Shown one piece after another: positions 1 through 7,560 of a stretch of 16,450 nt of DNA. A program made the translations under genes and the position numbers. A model generated the notes under the pieces. That model saw only the letters and a list, made by a program, of their open reading frames with translations, had not been told where the DNA came from and ran no database searches. The first letter of the stretch is position 1; each line of letters opens with the position of its first letter. The DNA comes from Methanobacteriota archaeon. Lineage in GTDB: Archaea > Thermoplasmatota > Poseidoniia > Poseidoniales > Poseidoniaceae. The stretch spans positions 1 through 16,450 of the forward strand of contig JAAZUV010000017.1 of NCBI GenBank assembly GCA_018623995.1, written 5' to 3'.

Positions 1-2
1 AA

Positions 3-80
3 CACGATTCAAAACAAGGGTATGGTCAGTTGAAAGCAAGTGCGTGGATGGGTCAAATTCCTGATGAAACCGCCTGCTGA
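3..80 (+). CDS. C-terminal end of an upstream gene (partial, unidentified)
   Basis: An open frame entering from the left edge gives 25 residues that end in WMGQIPDETAC before a TGA at 78-80. The peptide has ordinary soluble-protein composition. A hairpin followed by eight Ts starts 5 bases after the stop, which is where a transcript terminator for this gene would be expected. The two other forward frames close earlier, at 33 and 64. The fragment is too short to assign a family, so no function is proposed. It could be non-coding; the terminator position is the main reason to believe it. Confidence 0.4.
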   Translation, partial: HDSKQGYGQLKASAWMGQIPDETAC

Positions 81-84
81 GCGC

Positions 85-108
85 ATCACTTCAGTGATAC
101 TTTTTTTT
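85..108 (+). terminator. Hairpin plus T-tract terminator
   Basis: ATCAC (85-89) and GTGAT (94-98) form a perfect 5-bp stem around a TTCA loop. An AC and eight consecutive Ts (101-108) follow. It lies just after the partial frame ending at 80 and before the promoter zone of the next gene. Archaeal termination depends mainly on the T-tract, so the short stem may be secondary. The right arm of the stem overlaps the first TGATAC repeat. Confidence 0.55.
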
Positions 109-165
109 CTATTTGATACTTTTAAAGAATAAATTATGATACTTTAGAACGATATTGATATTTTT
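95..165 (+). repeat. Four TGATAyTTT direct repeats upstream of the beta-helix gene
   Basis: TGATACTTT occurs at 95, 114 and 137, and the variant TGATATTTT at 156. Start-to-start distances are 19, 23 and 19 bases, so the copies form two pairs with the same 19-base internal spacing. The array lies between the terminator of the upstream gene and the likely TATA element of the 231-4568 gene. This fits an operator array for a DNA-binding regulator. Alternatively the T-runs could act as serial termination or AT-rich promoter sequence. Confidence 0.55.
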
Positions 166-187
166 GCAAGTGTCAAATGGGGCGCAG

Positions 188-196
188 TATTATATT
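188..196 (+). promoter_or_regulatory. Possible TATA box for the beta-helix/STAND pair
   Basis: TATTATATT lies about 35-43 bases before the chosen ATG at 231. An archaeal TATA box typically sits about 25 bases before the transcription start, which would put the start near 215-222 and leave a very short leader containing the GAGG at 220-223. No clear BRE is visible. AT-rich sequence at 124-140 is an alternative. Confidence 0.3.
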
Positions 197-230
197 CGTT
201 CAGTCCTTCCACCCAACTAGAGGAATGAAC

Positions 231-3200
231 ATGCAATTTGCAAATGTTGGAAAAAGTGTAGGACTTGTGGGACTCCTTCTCACATCGTTGATGATCGGTT
301 TGGTTACTGTGCCAACCGCGAGTGCAGTGAACGAAACCGCATCCGGAACGATCGTCACAACCGAGACATGGAGTGGCACACACACGCTCACAGGTGACGT
401 TACCGTTGCCGAGGGTGCGAAACTCGTTATCCAAGCAGGAACGACGATCAACATTCCTGCTGGAGTCTTTATCGATGTTGAGGGTGCTATCTGCGCAGGT
501 TCTGCGTCATGTGGTGCAACACAGGGAAGCGCTTCCTCACAAGTTCGCTTCGAGTGGGCAACACCATCCGATTACAGTGTTACCGGGCGATGCTATCAAC
601 AGGGCAACCAACTCTTGACCAACTCTGATGCTGCGTGCGGTTCAGGAATCATCATTCGAAGCACAATCAACCAAGCATCGACTGGAATGTCTCACGTATC
701 GTTCAACAACGCATACGGTTACCCAATCTATGTTCAAACTCTGCAAGCTGTTCAATACGGTACACTCGTCTTCGATGGTTCCTCTGCCGTTGTCGACAAC
801 CTCGCCTTCTCGAACATCAATACATCAAACATCATTGCGCTTGATTTCGCAGCACCAACGATCCGAGATTCAACGTTCACCCTTGGTGACGACGGTCGTG
901 GATACGATGCAGCAGCGGTTCGTGCCTATGAAGCAGGTGCAGGTATCCTCTCTGCGCTAACCATCACTGGCTCGACCTTCACTGGAAACACCCAAGCACA
1001 GTGTGGTAATCAAGGTGGAGGGCGTGTCCTCATCTACGCTGAGTCGTCCTATGTTTCGATGGACAATCTCGACATTAAGGACAACGCTTACGGTGCGTTC
1101 TTCAAGGGTTCATCCGGGTCACTCGGCAACAGTACCATCAACGTTCTCTGCAATGCGATTGACACCAACTCCTACAAGACAACAGGCAACTTTGCTCACA
1201 CCCTTTACCTCGATAACAACGTCATTACCACAGGCGAGGGCGCGGGTATCACCGCCTACGATGGTGCAATTGTTACAGCAACCGACAACACCATTTCCGG
1301 TGCATCGAGTGGGTCTGGATTTGGTATCCGTGATTCGACGCTTAACGCTCATCGCAACACTGTAGGTCCGATCACTGGTTTCAACGGGTTCTGGGTTTAC
1401 GGTCAATCCGAAGTCGAAATCGAGAACAACACCGTCCAAGACACTGCAAAGGAACCAATTCAAATCGGAGAGTACCATTACCGAGATTCAGGTAGCAATT
1501 ACCCAGGTCCATCACCAAACCGTGCCTACATTGCAAACAACATCATCTCCAACAACTCGGGAACATGCAACTCCGAATGGATGTACGGTGGTGATTTCAA
1601 CTGCCCTGCCATCCACGTCTTTACTTCCTCTGCGACCATTGTTGACAACACCGTGACCAATAACGCAGGTGACGGTCTCCGAATCAAGGGATCGATCGTC
1701 AATGTTCAACGAAACACCATCGAAGCAGGACAATTTGCAGCGAACATTACGCATTTCGATAATCAATACGGGCAAAAGTACGGTTCCATTGGCTACTTCT
1801 CTGGTAACACATGGACCAATGCGACACAGGTTTACAACATCTCTGAATCCCGTGTAACGGTTCAATCCGAGTACATTCCTGATGCTGCAGGCGGCTACTC
1901 ATTCCCGGTCATGCTCCAGTGGCTCGGTGCCGAGTGCCCATATGTCCAGTCGGAATGCCTCCTCCTCCCAGACACTGCTGCTGTACCACCTCGAGACATG
2001 CCTCTAGCCATTGAATTGGTGAATAACTCCACCGTCTTCTCGTTCGCAGACCTGCAAAACTTCGATGCGACAAAGGTTCACGTACAAAATCAAAACTCAG
2101 CATGGGGTTCGCAAGTTCGCCAAGGTGAACTGGTTCGTTACCAAGTGAAGGCGAAGAACAGCAACGTCGCAGGAGCCACTGTCATCATCAAGGATGCAAC
2201 TGGCCTGCCTCTCTACGAACTCACCACCGACAGCTTCGGATTCACACAGCAAGTATCGCTCCCATCGAACTTCCTTCTCGACCGAAACTGGAATCATTTC
2301 GTTGGCGAAAACAATGTCATTGTACCGGGTTCAGACGATGGAACAGGAACTCCAATCACTCTTGATGAAGATACATGTTCCGATGGATACGACAACGATG
2401 GAGATACATTCGTCGATGATGATGATCCCGATTGTGCCAACGGTCGTGAACTTCCGTTCTACATTGTCGAAGCGTACAAGTTTGGAAAGGGTAAGAAGGA
2501 CTTTGATTTCGTCCTCAGCGGATCAATTGACGATATCATCAGTCTTGACAACCAACGCCCGAGTGTGACCGTTGAGCAATATGATGGAGATTCATTTGCA
2601 ATCAACGCTGTCATTACAGGAACGGCATGGGATGGTCAATCCGGCCCATATCCTCTCGATGTCATCGCTTATGACCGACAATTCGGTTTGATTGAACGGG
2701 TTGAAATTCAGCCTCCTGGTAGTACCGATTGGTACTATGCCGTCGATACCTCGGGTGCAAACGGCGAGTTGACCAAAGAAAACCACCCGTTCAAGACATG
2801 GTCGTTTGATTGGGACTTGTCCGCTCACCCAGACGGTGAGAGTGACGTTACCTTCCGTATTCGTTCTTACGACGGTTTGGACTACTCGCCAATTGAAGTC
2901 CGCAAGTTCAAGTTGAATCTTGTTCCACCGACGCTTTACCTCAACGAGCCATTGGATGGTTCAACGCATTCCAACGGAAAGATTCTCTTCACTGGAACGG
3001 CATCCGACCCGTACGCAGGTACATGGGGATCCGACATTCAAGACATCTGGTTCGACGTTTCTGGTCCAAACGGTTACGCCTCACACTTCGCCATCGATGG
3101 TTCGGTTGCATGGGCTTACGAATGGAACTTTGAGGAGCTTGAAACAGGAGAATACACGTTTGAAGTCTGGGCAAGTGACAGCGACTTCTGTGACGACGTG

Positions 3201-4568
3201 CAAGGGAATTGTGTGATTTCGACACGGACTGTTATGGTTCTCAATGACAACATCATTCCAATCGTTGATCTTCTTGACCCGGATGGTACGCAACCTGTGC
3301 AGGCGGAAGAGACGACCACACTTGTTGGATTCGCAAGCGATGGAGCGGATGGAACCATCACGCGTGTTGAGATTGAAATCCTCGACCTTGCGAGTGGACT
3401 GATTCTTTCGGATGGACCGGGTCCGGTTACGACCTTCCAACAAACCGGGCCAGGATATTCGTGGTCTGCTGTTTGGGACACAAGCAAGTTGATTCACGAG
3501 CGTCAATATGAGATTCGAGTCAAGGCCTACGATGGTGAAGATTACTCGATTGAAGACGTTGTTCGAATCACGATTTCGAAGCCAAGTGATGCCAACAACA
3601 TTCCGCCACAGTTCAATTCAACAGCGTGGCCGAATCAGGTCACCATCTTCTGTGTCGTTGGCTCAACATCAGAGAATCAGTGTGGTGGAGGCGCAGTCCT
3701 TGATTTGAAGGAATACTTCAGCGATCCTGATTCATCGTTTGACCAACTCAGCATCGATTTCTTGGACGATCAAACCGATCCGAGCGATGACTCTCACCCA
3801 TACTTCATTACCATTGATAGCGAAGGGTTTGCTCGATACGATCCGGCCATTTCTCAATCGAATGAAGACATCACAACGTGGACCATCGAAAACGTTCGAT
3901 TCGTCGTGCGTGATACCTCGGATGAATCTGCATTGTCTCGTGATGTAACCTTCTTCGTTCAGGCGATTGAATTCGGTGTCGAGCGAGATAATCCGTCAGG
4001 CACAGTAACTGCTACGAGCACTGCGAATTTCAGCGGAACAGGATTGCCTGGTGCCCGAATTGAAGCTCGTTCAGCAGCATCTGAAACACTCATCAAGACA
4101 GTGGTTGTTGGCGATACAGGTACGTGGACGATGGCACTCACGCTCCAAGACATGAACGATGCATCGAACGACCTCAAGTTCCTCATGGACGGACAAACCT
4201 TTGGTGGCAGTTCTGAACCTGAAACCTTTAGCGTCGTCGTTGGAGAAGCCGATGAAGGATCGAATCTGTTCCTCATCGTTGGCATCGTCATTGCTGCTTT
4301 GGTTCTGCTCGGTGCTGTGGGGTACTTCTTCATCGAATTCGAGGAAATTGATGATGAAGGCTTCGAAGCACACGAAGAAACACAAGAGAAGGAAGACCCA
4401 TATGCTTGGGGACGAAAGGAGGTCGCTCAGATTCCTGAACAACAACCTGCTGCTGTTCCAACACAATCAGCTCAGCCACAGTCCTCAGCTCAGCACCCAG
4501 GATGGCTTTGGGACCAAGAGACCAACCAGTGGGTTCCTGATCCAAACTACCAACCACCTTCCCAGTGA
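231..4568 (+). CDS. Giant secreted beta-helix/Ig-like protein with C-terminal membrane anchor
   Basis: This is a 1445-residue surface protein of type I topology. Residues 1-32 are a signal peptide with a hydrophobic core and a likely cut after TASA. From about 35 to 560 come Asn-rich turns typical of right-handed parallel beta-helices (for example NNTVQDTA, DNTVTNNAGDG, RNTIEAG), resembling NosD/PbH1 repeats. The middle holds an acidic Cys-bracketed loop (C716-C735, core DGYDNDGD) and several Ig-like or cadherin-like beta domains to about 1340. One membrane helix follows (about 1345-1368), then an acidic cytoplasmic tail ending in a W-rich motif (GWLWDQETNQWVPDP). The ATG at 231 is preferred because GAGG at 220-223 gives the same spacing seen at other starts here. 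An ATG at 225 is possible; the ATG at 177 would put 18 extra residues before the signal peptide. Beta-helix domains often bind or cleave polysaccharides, but no catalytic motif was recognised. Confidence 0.9.
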   Translation: MQFANVGKSVGLVGLLLTSLMIGLVTVPTASAVNETASGTIVTTETWSGTHTLTGDVTVAEGAKLVIQAGTTINIPAGVFIDVEGAICAGSASCGATQGSASSQVRFEWATPSDYSVTGRCYQQGNQLLTNSDAACGSGIIIRSTINQASTGMSHVSFNNAYGYPIYVQTLQAVQYGTLVFDGSSAVVDNLAFSNINTSNIIALDFAAPTIRDSTFTLGDDGRGYDAAAVRAYEAGAGILSALTITGSTFTGNTQAQCGNQGGGRVLIYAESSYVSMDNLDIKDNAYGAFFKGSSGSLGNSTINVLCNAIDTNSYKTTGNFAHTLYLDNNVITTGEGAGITAYDGAIVTATDNTISGASSGSGFGIRDSTLNAHRNTVGPITGFNGFWVYGQSEVEIENNTVQDTAKEPIQIGEYHYRDSGSNYPGPSPNRAYIANNIISNNSGTCNSEWMYGGDFNCPAIHVFTSSATIVDNTVTNNAGDGLRIKGSIVNVQRNTIEAGQFAANITHFDNQYGQKYGSIGYFSGNTWTNATQVYNISESRVTVQSEYIPDAAGGYSFPVMLQWLGAECPYVQSECLLLPDTAAVPPRDMPLAIELVNNSTVFSFADLQNFDATKVHVQNQNSAWGSQVRQGELVRYQVKAKNSNVAGATVIIKDATGLPLYELTTDSFGFTQQVSLPSNFLLDRNWNHFVGENNVIVPGSDDGTGTPITLDEDTCSDGYDNDGDTFVDDDDPDCANGRELPFYIVEAYKFGKGKKDFDFVLSGSIDDIISLDNQRPSVTVEQYDGDSFAINAVITGTAWDGQSGPYPLDVIAYDRQFGLIERVEIQPPGSTDWYYAVDTSGANGELTKENHPFKTWSFDWDLSAHPDGESDVTFRIRSYDGLDYSPIEVRKFKLNLVPPTLYLNEPLDGSTHSNGKILFTGTASDPYAGTWGSDIQDIWFDVSGPNGYASHFAIDGSVAWAYEWNFEELETGEYTFEVWASDSDFCDDVQGNCVISTRTVMVLNDNIIPIVDLLDPDGTQPVQAEETTTLVGFASDGADGTITRVEIEILDLASGLILSDGPGPVTTFQQTGPGYSWSAVWDTSKLIHERQYEIRVKAYDGEDYSIEDVVRITISKPSDANNIPPQFNSTAWPNQVTIFCVVGSTSENQCGGGAVLDLKEYFSDPDSSFDQLSIDFLDDQTDPSDDSHPYFITIDSEGFARYDPAISQSNEDITTWTIENVRFVVRDTSDESALSRDVTFFVQAIEFGVERDNPSGTVTATSTANFSGTGLPGARIEARSAASETLIKTVVVGDTGTWTMALTLQDMNDASNDLKFLMDGQTFGGSSEPETFSVVVGEADEGSNLFLIVGIVIAALVLLGAVGYFFIEFEEIDDEGFEAHEETQEKEDPYAWGRKEVAQIPEQQPAAVPTQSAQPQSSAQHPGWLWDQETNQWVPDPNYQPPSQ

Positions 4569-4579
4569 GTGGTGACGCA

Positions 4580-7093
4580 ATGATTGCTAAACCTGGCGTG
4601 CAGGAGAAGGTGCTGTTGCATCTTCTCGACTATGCTGATTTCAAAGAGAAGGTCGAAGTTCCCTTCGCACTCTCTCAAATGGGCATTGCCAACGCCGTAG
4701 CAATCGCACGATCCAACGTACCACGTGCTATTTCCGGTCTAAGAGATCAAGGTCTTCTGGTTGAACGGCAAGCACACGTGCAGGGAGTTAGTCGAAAGCG
4801 CAAGGCCTACTTCTTGACAGATGCAGGAATTGTCGCAGCTGAGGAAACTTGGGGTCGCCTTCGTGAATTTCAATTTCGTTGCATCAACGTCGATGGTGAA
4901 ACCATCTCGACATCACTTGGTGCTGCTCACGAAGTCTTACCGTTCACGATGCGACCTGTCGATATCATACGTTATCTTGATGACAATCTCATCCTTGATG
5001 CTCGCTCCCTTTCGGAAGATCTTATCGAGCGTGATTTGTCGAAACAAGTCGAAAAGCAACTCGTCACCTCTCTTGGTGATCTCCCAAGATTGCGACATTT
5101 CTATGGCCGCGAAAAAGAACTCGACAACATGGTGAATCTGTTGGATGCTCGTGCAACCACATTGATGATTCCAGGTATTGCAGGGATTGGTAAAACAACA
5201 ATTGCTGCAAAGTTGATTGAACGTTTCATGCATCGAAGAAATTTGTTGTACCACCGTTGTCAGGATTGGGAAGGATCTCGTGCCTTGTTTGAATCCTTAG
5301 CCGAGTGGCTCCTCAACATTGGAGATTCATCGTTTGCTGATTATCTGGCAGCGACACCCGTGCCCAAACCGGACGATGCTGCACGAATCCTCATTGATTC
5401 GCTTGAGAACACACCAACCCTCATTGTGATTGATGATTTCCACAAGGTTTCGGATGCCATCCTCTTCCAAACCATTCAATCAATGACGATTGGATTGCTT
5501 GGAAGTGAGGAATCCATTGGACTCGTCATCTTTTCTCGTTCGTTCAAACCTGTTGTTCCAACCAAGGACGCTGAAGGTCGAATTACGAGTCTTGTCTTGC
5601 CACTCGACGGACTTGATTCTGATTCTGCAAGAAATCTTCTCACAGGTTTCGAAGATTTGTCCACTGAACAATGGCTCCACATTCACGGTTTGTCGAGAGG
5701 TCACCCACTCGTTCTCGAATTGATCAATCGCGGTGCATCGGCAGGCGCCTTCCACGATACGCTCGAACATTACGTTACGAAGGAAATCTTCTCGAAACTT
5801 TCTGCTGAGCAGAAGCGTGTTTTGACGGTATTATCCATCTTCAGAGAATCCGTTTCGCTCGACGCTTTGCTCGCACACGAGCTGGACATTGATGTCCTCG
5901 GAAGTCTTGTCGAACAAGGACTCGCACGACAGGTTGATACAGACGTTTACGATGTCCACGACTTGATTCGAGAGTTCCTTGTTCGAAGTATTGATGAACA
6001 AACCAAACAATCTGTTCACAGTACGTGCGCATCTTACTACAGCAAGCTGAGCAAGTCCTCAGAAACAACCTTGGAGCAAATCTACCACGAACTCGCCTCA
6101 GAGCGACAACAGGAAGCGATTGAAAAGATCGTTGAATTCGGTCGTCAACTTGTTTCACAAGGTCATCTCGAGTTACTCAGTCTTATCGAAAGTGTGACAA
6201 TCGACCGTCTTGAAGCCTCCTTGATGGCTCCAATGATGCAACTTCAGGGTGATATTCTCTTGATGCTTGGACGATTTGAGCAAGCGTCATCCATCTTCGA
6301 GACCGCAAGTACGGCTGCCAAAGAAGCCAATCTCCCGGTCGTCTATTCCGAGATTCTGGGTTCGCAAGCAGACATTGCCATGAAGCAAGGGCAAACCGAC
6401 AAGGCTCTTTCATCGCACAAGGAAGCCCTTGAGGTTCAGGTTGAACTTGGGGATGCGAAAGGAGCTGCACGCACCTACAACAACATGGGGTATTTGTACC
6501 GAAGAAAGAACGACCGCGCCAAAGCCTTGGAAGCTTATTCCGAAGTTGAAGCTATTATCAGCAGTGATGAGTCACTTCTCAGTGCACAGATTATTCTTGG
6601 ACGTGCCTTGTTGGATCTTGGAGAAGTTGAACGAGCAAGAAAGCATGCGTTTGAAGTGTTTGAACGGACCGATAGGGCCGATGATTTACTTGCTCATGCA
6701 AGGGCACAAGCATTGCTTGGACGATATCACGCCAAAATGAATGATGCAGAAACATCGATGCATCACTACACGGAGTCGTTGAACATCATGTCGGACGTTG
6801 GCGATCCTATTTCCATGGTCGAATTGATGATTCTCCTTGGTGAAGTGCTCGAAGACAGTGGTCGAAGTGAAGAAGCACTCGAACGCTATCGAGAAGCCCT
6901 CATCATTGCGGAGGCCAATGATCTTCGAATGCAAATTGGCGAACTACTCTCAAAGCTTGGAGGCGTAGCCCCCGACCGACAGCGTCGAATGGAATATCTC
7001 CAAAGAGCACTGGCCGTCTTCCGTGAATTGGGTGCAAGGACACGCATGCGTGAGGTTCAATCACAAGTCCATTCGGCCATCATGGGACGCTAG
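4580..7093 (+). CDS. Winged-helix STAND NTPase with C-terminal TPR repeats (putative signalling regulator)
   Basis: This 837-residue cytoplasmic protein has three parts. Residues 1-90 look like a MarR-type winged helix (SNVPRAISGLRDQGLLVER, then a basic wing KRKAYFLT). Residues about 165-460 form a STAND-type ATPase: FYGREKEL at 174-181, Walker A GIAGIGKT at 199-206, Walker B TLIVIDD ending D285-D286, an Arg in VIFSRS near 320, a GHP motif at 374-376 and a winged-helix signature VHDLIREFL at 449-457. From about 550 to 830 there are TPR-like helix pairs (A.ALEAYSEVE, ALERYREAL). The family works as ATP-gated switches in which the repeats sense a signal and the N-terminal domain delivers output, here probably DNA binding. 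The ATG at 4580 has GGTGA at 4571-4575. A GTG at 4565 would overlap the preceding stop. The gene starts 11 nt after the beta-helix gene, suggesting co-expression. The ligand is unknown; a defence role is possible but no effector domain is visible. Confidence 0.9.
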   Translation: MIAKPGVQEKVLLHLLDYADFKEKVEVPFALSQMGIANAVAIARSNVPRAISGLRDQGLLVERQAHVQGVSRKRKAYFLTDAGIVAAEETWGRLREFQFRCINVDGETISTSLGAAHEVLPFTMRPVDIIRYLDDNLILDARSLSEDLIERDLSKQVEKQLVTSLGDLPRLRHFYGREKELDNMVNLLDARATTLMIPGIAGIGKTTIAAKLIERFMHRRNLLYHRCQDWEGSRALFESLAEWLLNIGDSSFADYLAATPVPKPDDAARILIDSLENTPTLIVIDDFHKVSDAILFQTIQSMTIGLLGSEESIGLVIFSRSFKPVVPTKDAEGRITSLVLPLDGLDSDSARNLLTGFEDLSTEQWLHIHGLSRGHPLVLELINRGASAGAFHDTLEHYVTKEIFSKLSAEQKRVLTVLSIFRESVSLDALLAHELDIDVLGSLVEQGLARQVDTDVYDVHDLIREFLVRSIDEQTKQSVHSTCASYYSKLSKSSETTLEQIYHELASERQQEAIEKIVEFGRQLVSQGHLELLSLIESVTIDRLEASLMAPMMQLQGDILLMLGRFEQASSIFETASTAAKEANLPVVYSEILGSQADIAMKQGQTDKALSSHKEALEVQVELGDAKGAARTYNNMGYLYRRKNDRAKALEAYSEVEAIISSDESLLSAQIILGRALLDLGEVERARKHAFEVFERTDRADDLLAHARAQALLGRYHAKMNDAETSMHHYTESLNIMSDVGDPISMVELMILLGEVLEDSGRSEEALERYREALIIAEANDLRMQIGELLSKLGGVAPDRQRRMEYLQRALAVFRELGARTRMREVQSQVHSAIMGR

Positions 7094-7560
7094 AACATAG
7101 GGCGATCGAGTTCAATGGAAATCATTCCATTGTGATATACAACCCATATGGATTCAACGCCTGCGAGGTTAATCAGGCCACTGTGTGGTGCAGATGCAGT
7201 GCCAGACAACGAACGTTCAGTCCCCAATTCACCTTGCTCATCGTAAAGAATCAATGATGTATCCGTCAACTCCAACGTGAATTGTGATTCGTCGGCTTCA
7301 GTTGCTCTCCAGTAGACGCGCTCTGCATAAGATGAATTGTCAATTCTACTCGCTACATCCGTACGCTCAATGGCAGCGGACAAATCGTTCATGTTGGCAT
7401 CAATGGCTTCCTCATTCCAGCGCTCTCGTGTTGCAGTTTCAATGTCATAAATCCACAAACTGAACATCGTAAGGAGCAAAACGCCGAGCAAGAAGGTGAA
7501 CACATATCCGAGTTCGGTTGCGGCCGCTTCCCGGTTTTCTTGCAAGGAAGATGGCTTCAA
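7090..7560 (-). CDS. Small type IV pilin-like membrane-anchored protein
   Basis: This 156-residue protein has a short polar N-terminus, then E16 leading into a hydrophobic helix at about 17-39 (LGYVFTFLLGVLLLTMFSLW), and a predicted extracellular beta-rich domain. The layout matches archaeal class III (prepilin peptidase-type) signal proteins, with a probable cut near A13. The start is TTG at 7560, overlapping the previous gene's TGA as TTGA. It is supported by a perfect GGAGGTGAT ribosome site 3 bases upstream. It is the last gene of the four-gene minus-strand run. Its stop shares the CTAG at 7090-7093 with the stop of the convergent STAND gene. It is likely a minor pilin or pilin-like accessory subunit; the exact family was not recognised. 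Confidence 0.8.
   Translation of the reverse strand: MKPSSLQENREAAATELGYVFTFLLGVLLLTMFSLWIYDIETATRERWNEEAIDANMNDLSAAIERTDVASRIDNSSYAERVYWRATEADESQFTLELTDTSLILYDEQGELGTERSLSGTASAPHSGLINLAGVESIWVVYHNGMISIELDRPMF

Noticed and set aside
95..165. CRISPR array reading of the TGATAC repeats
   Set aside because: Units are 9 bases with 10-14-base gaps, far too short, and there are no cas genes.
177..230. Upstream ATG at 177 as start of the beta-helix protein
   Set aside because: It adds 18 residues ahead of a clean signal peptide, overlaps the probable TATA element and has no ribosome site.
3081..3506. Antisense open frames of 123-141 codons opposite the beta-helix gene (also near 4071-4466)
   Set aside because: They are shadows of a strongly supported coding frame, with Arg/Ser-rich, low-quality composition and no domains.
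4565..4579. GTG at 4565 as start of the STAND gene, overlapping the previous stop as GTGA
   Set aside because: Possible, but the ATG at 4580 has GGTGA at the spacing seen in other genes. Kept only as an alternative.
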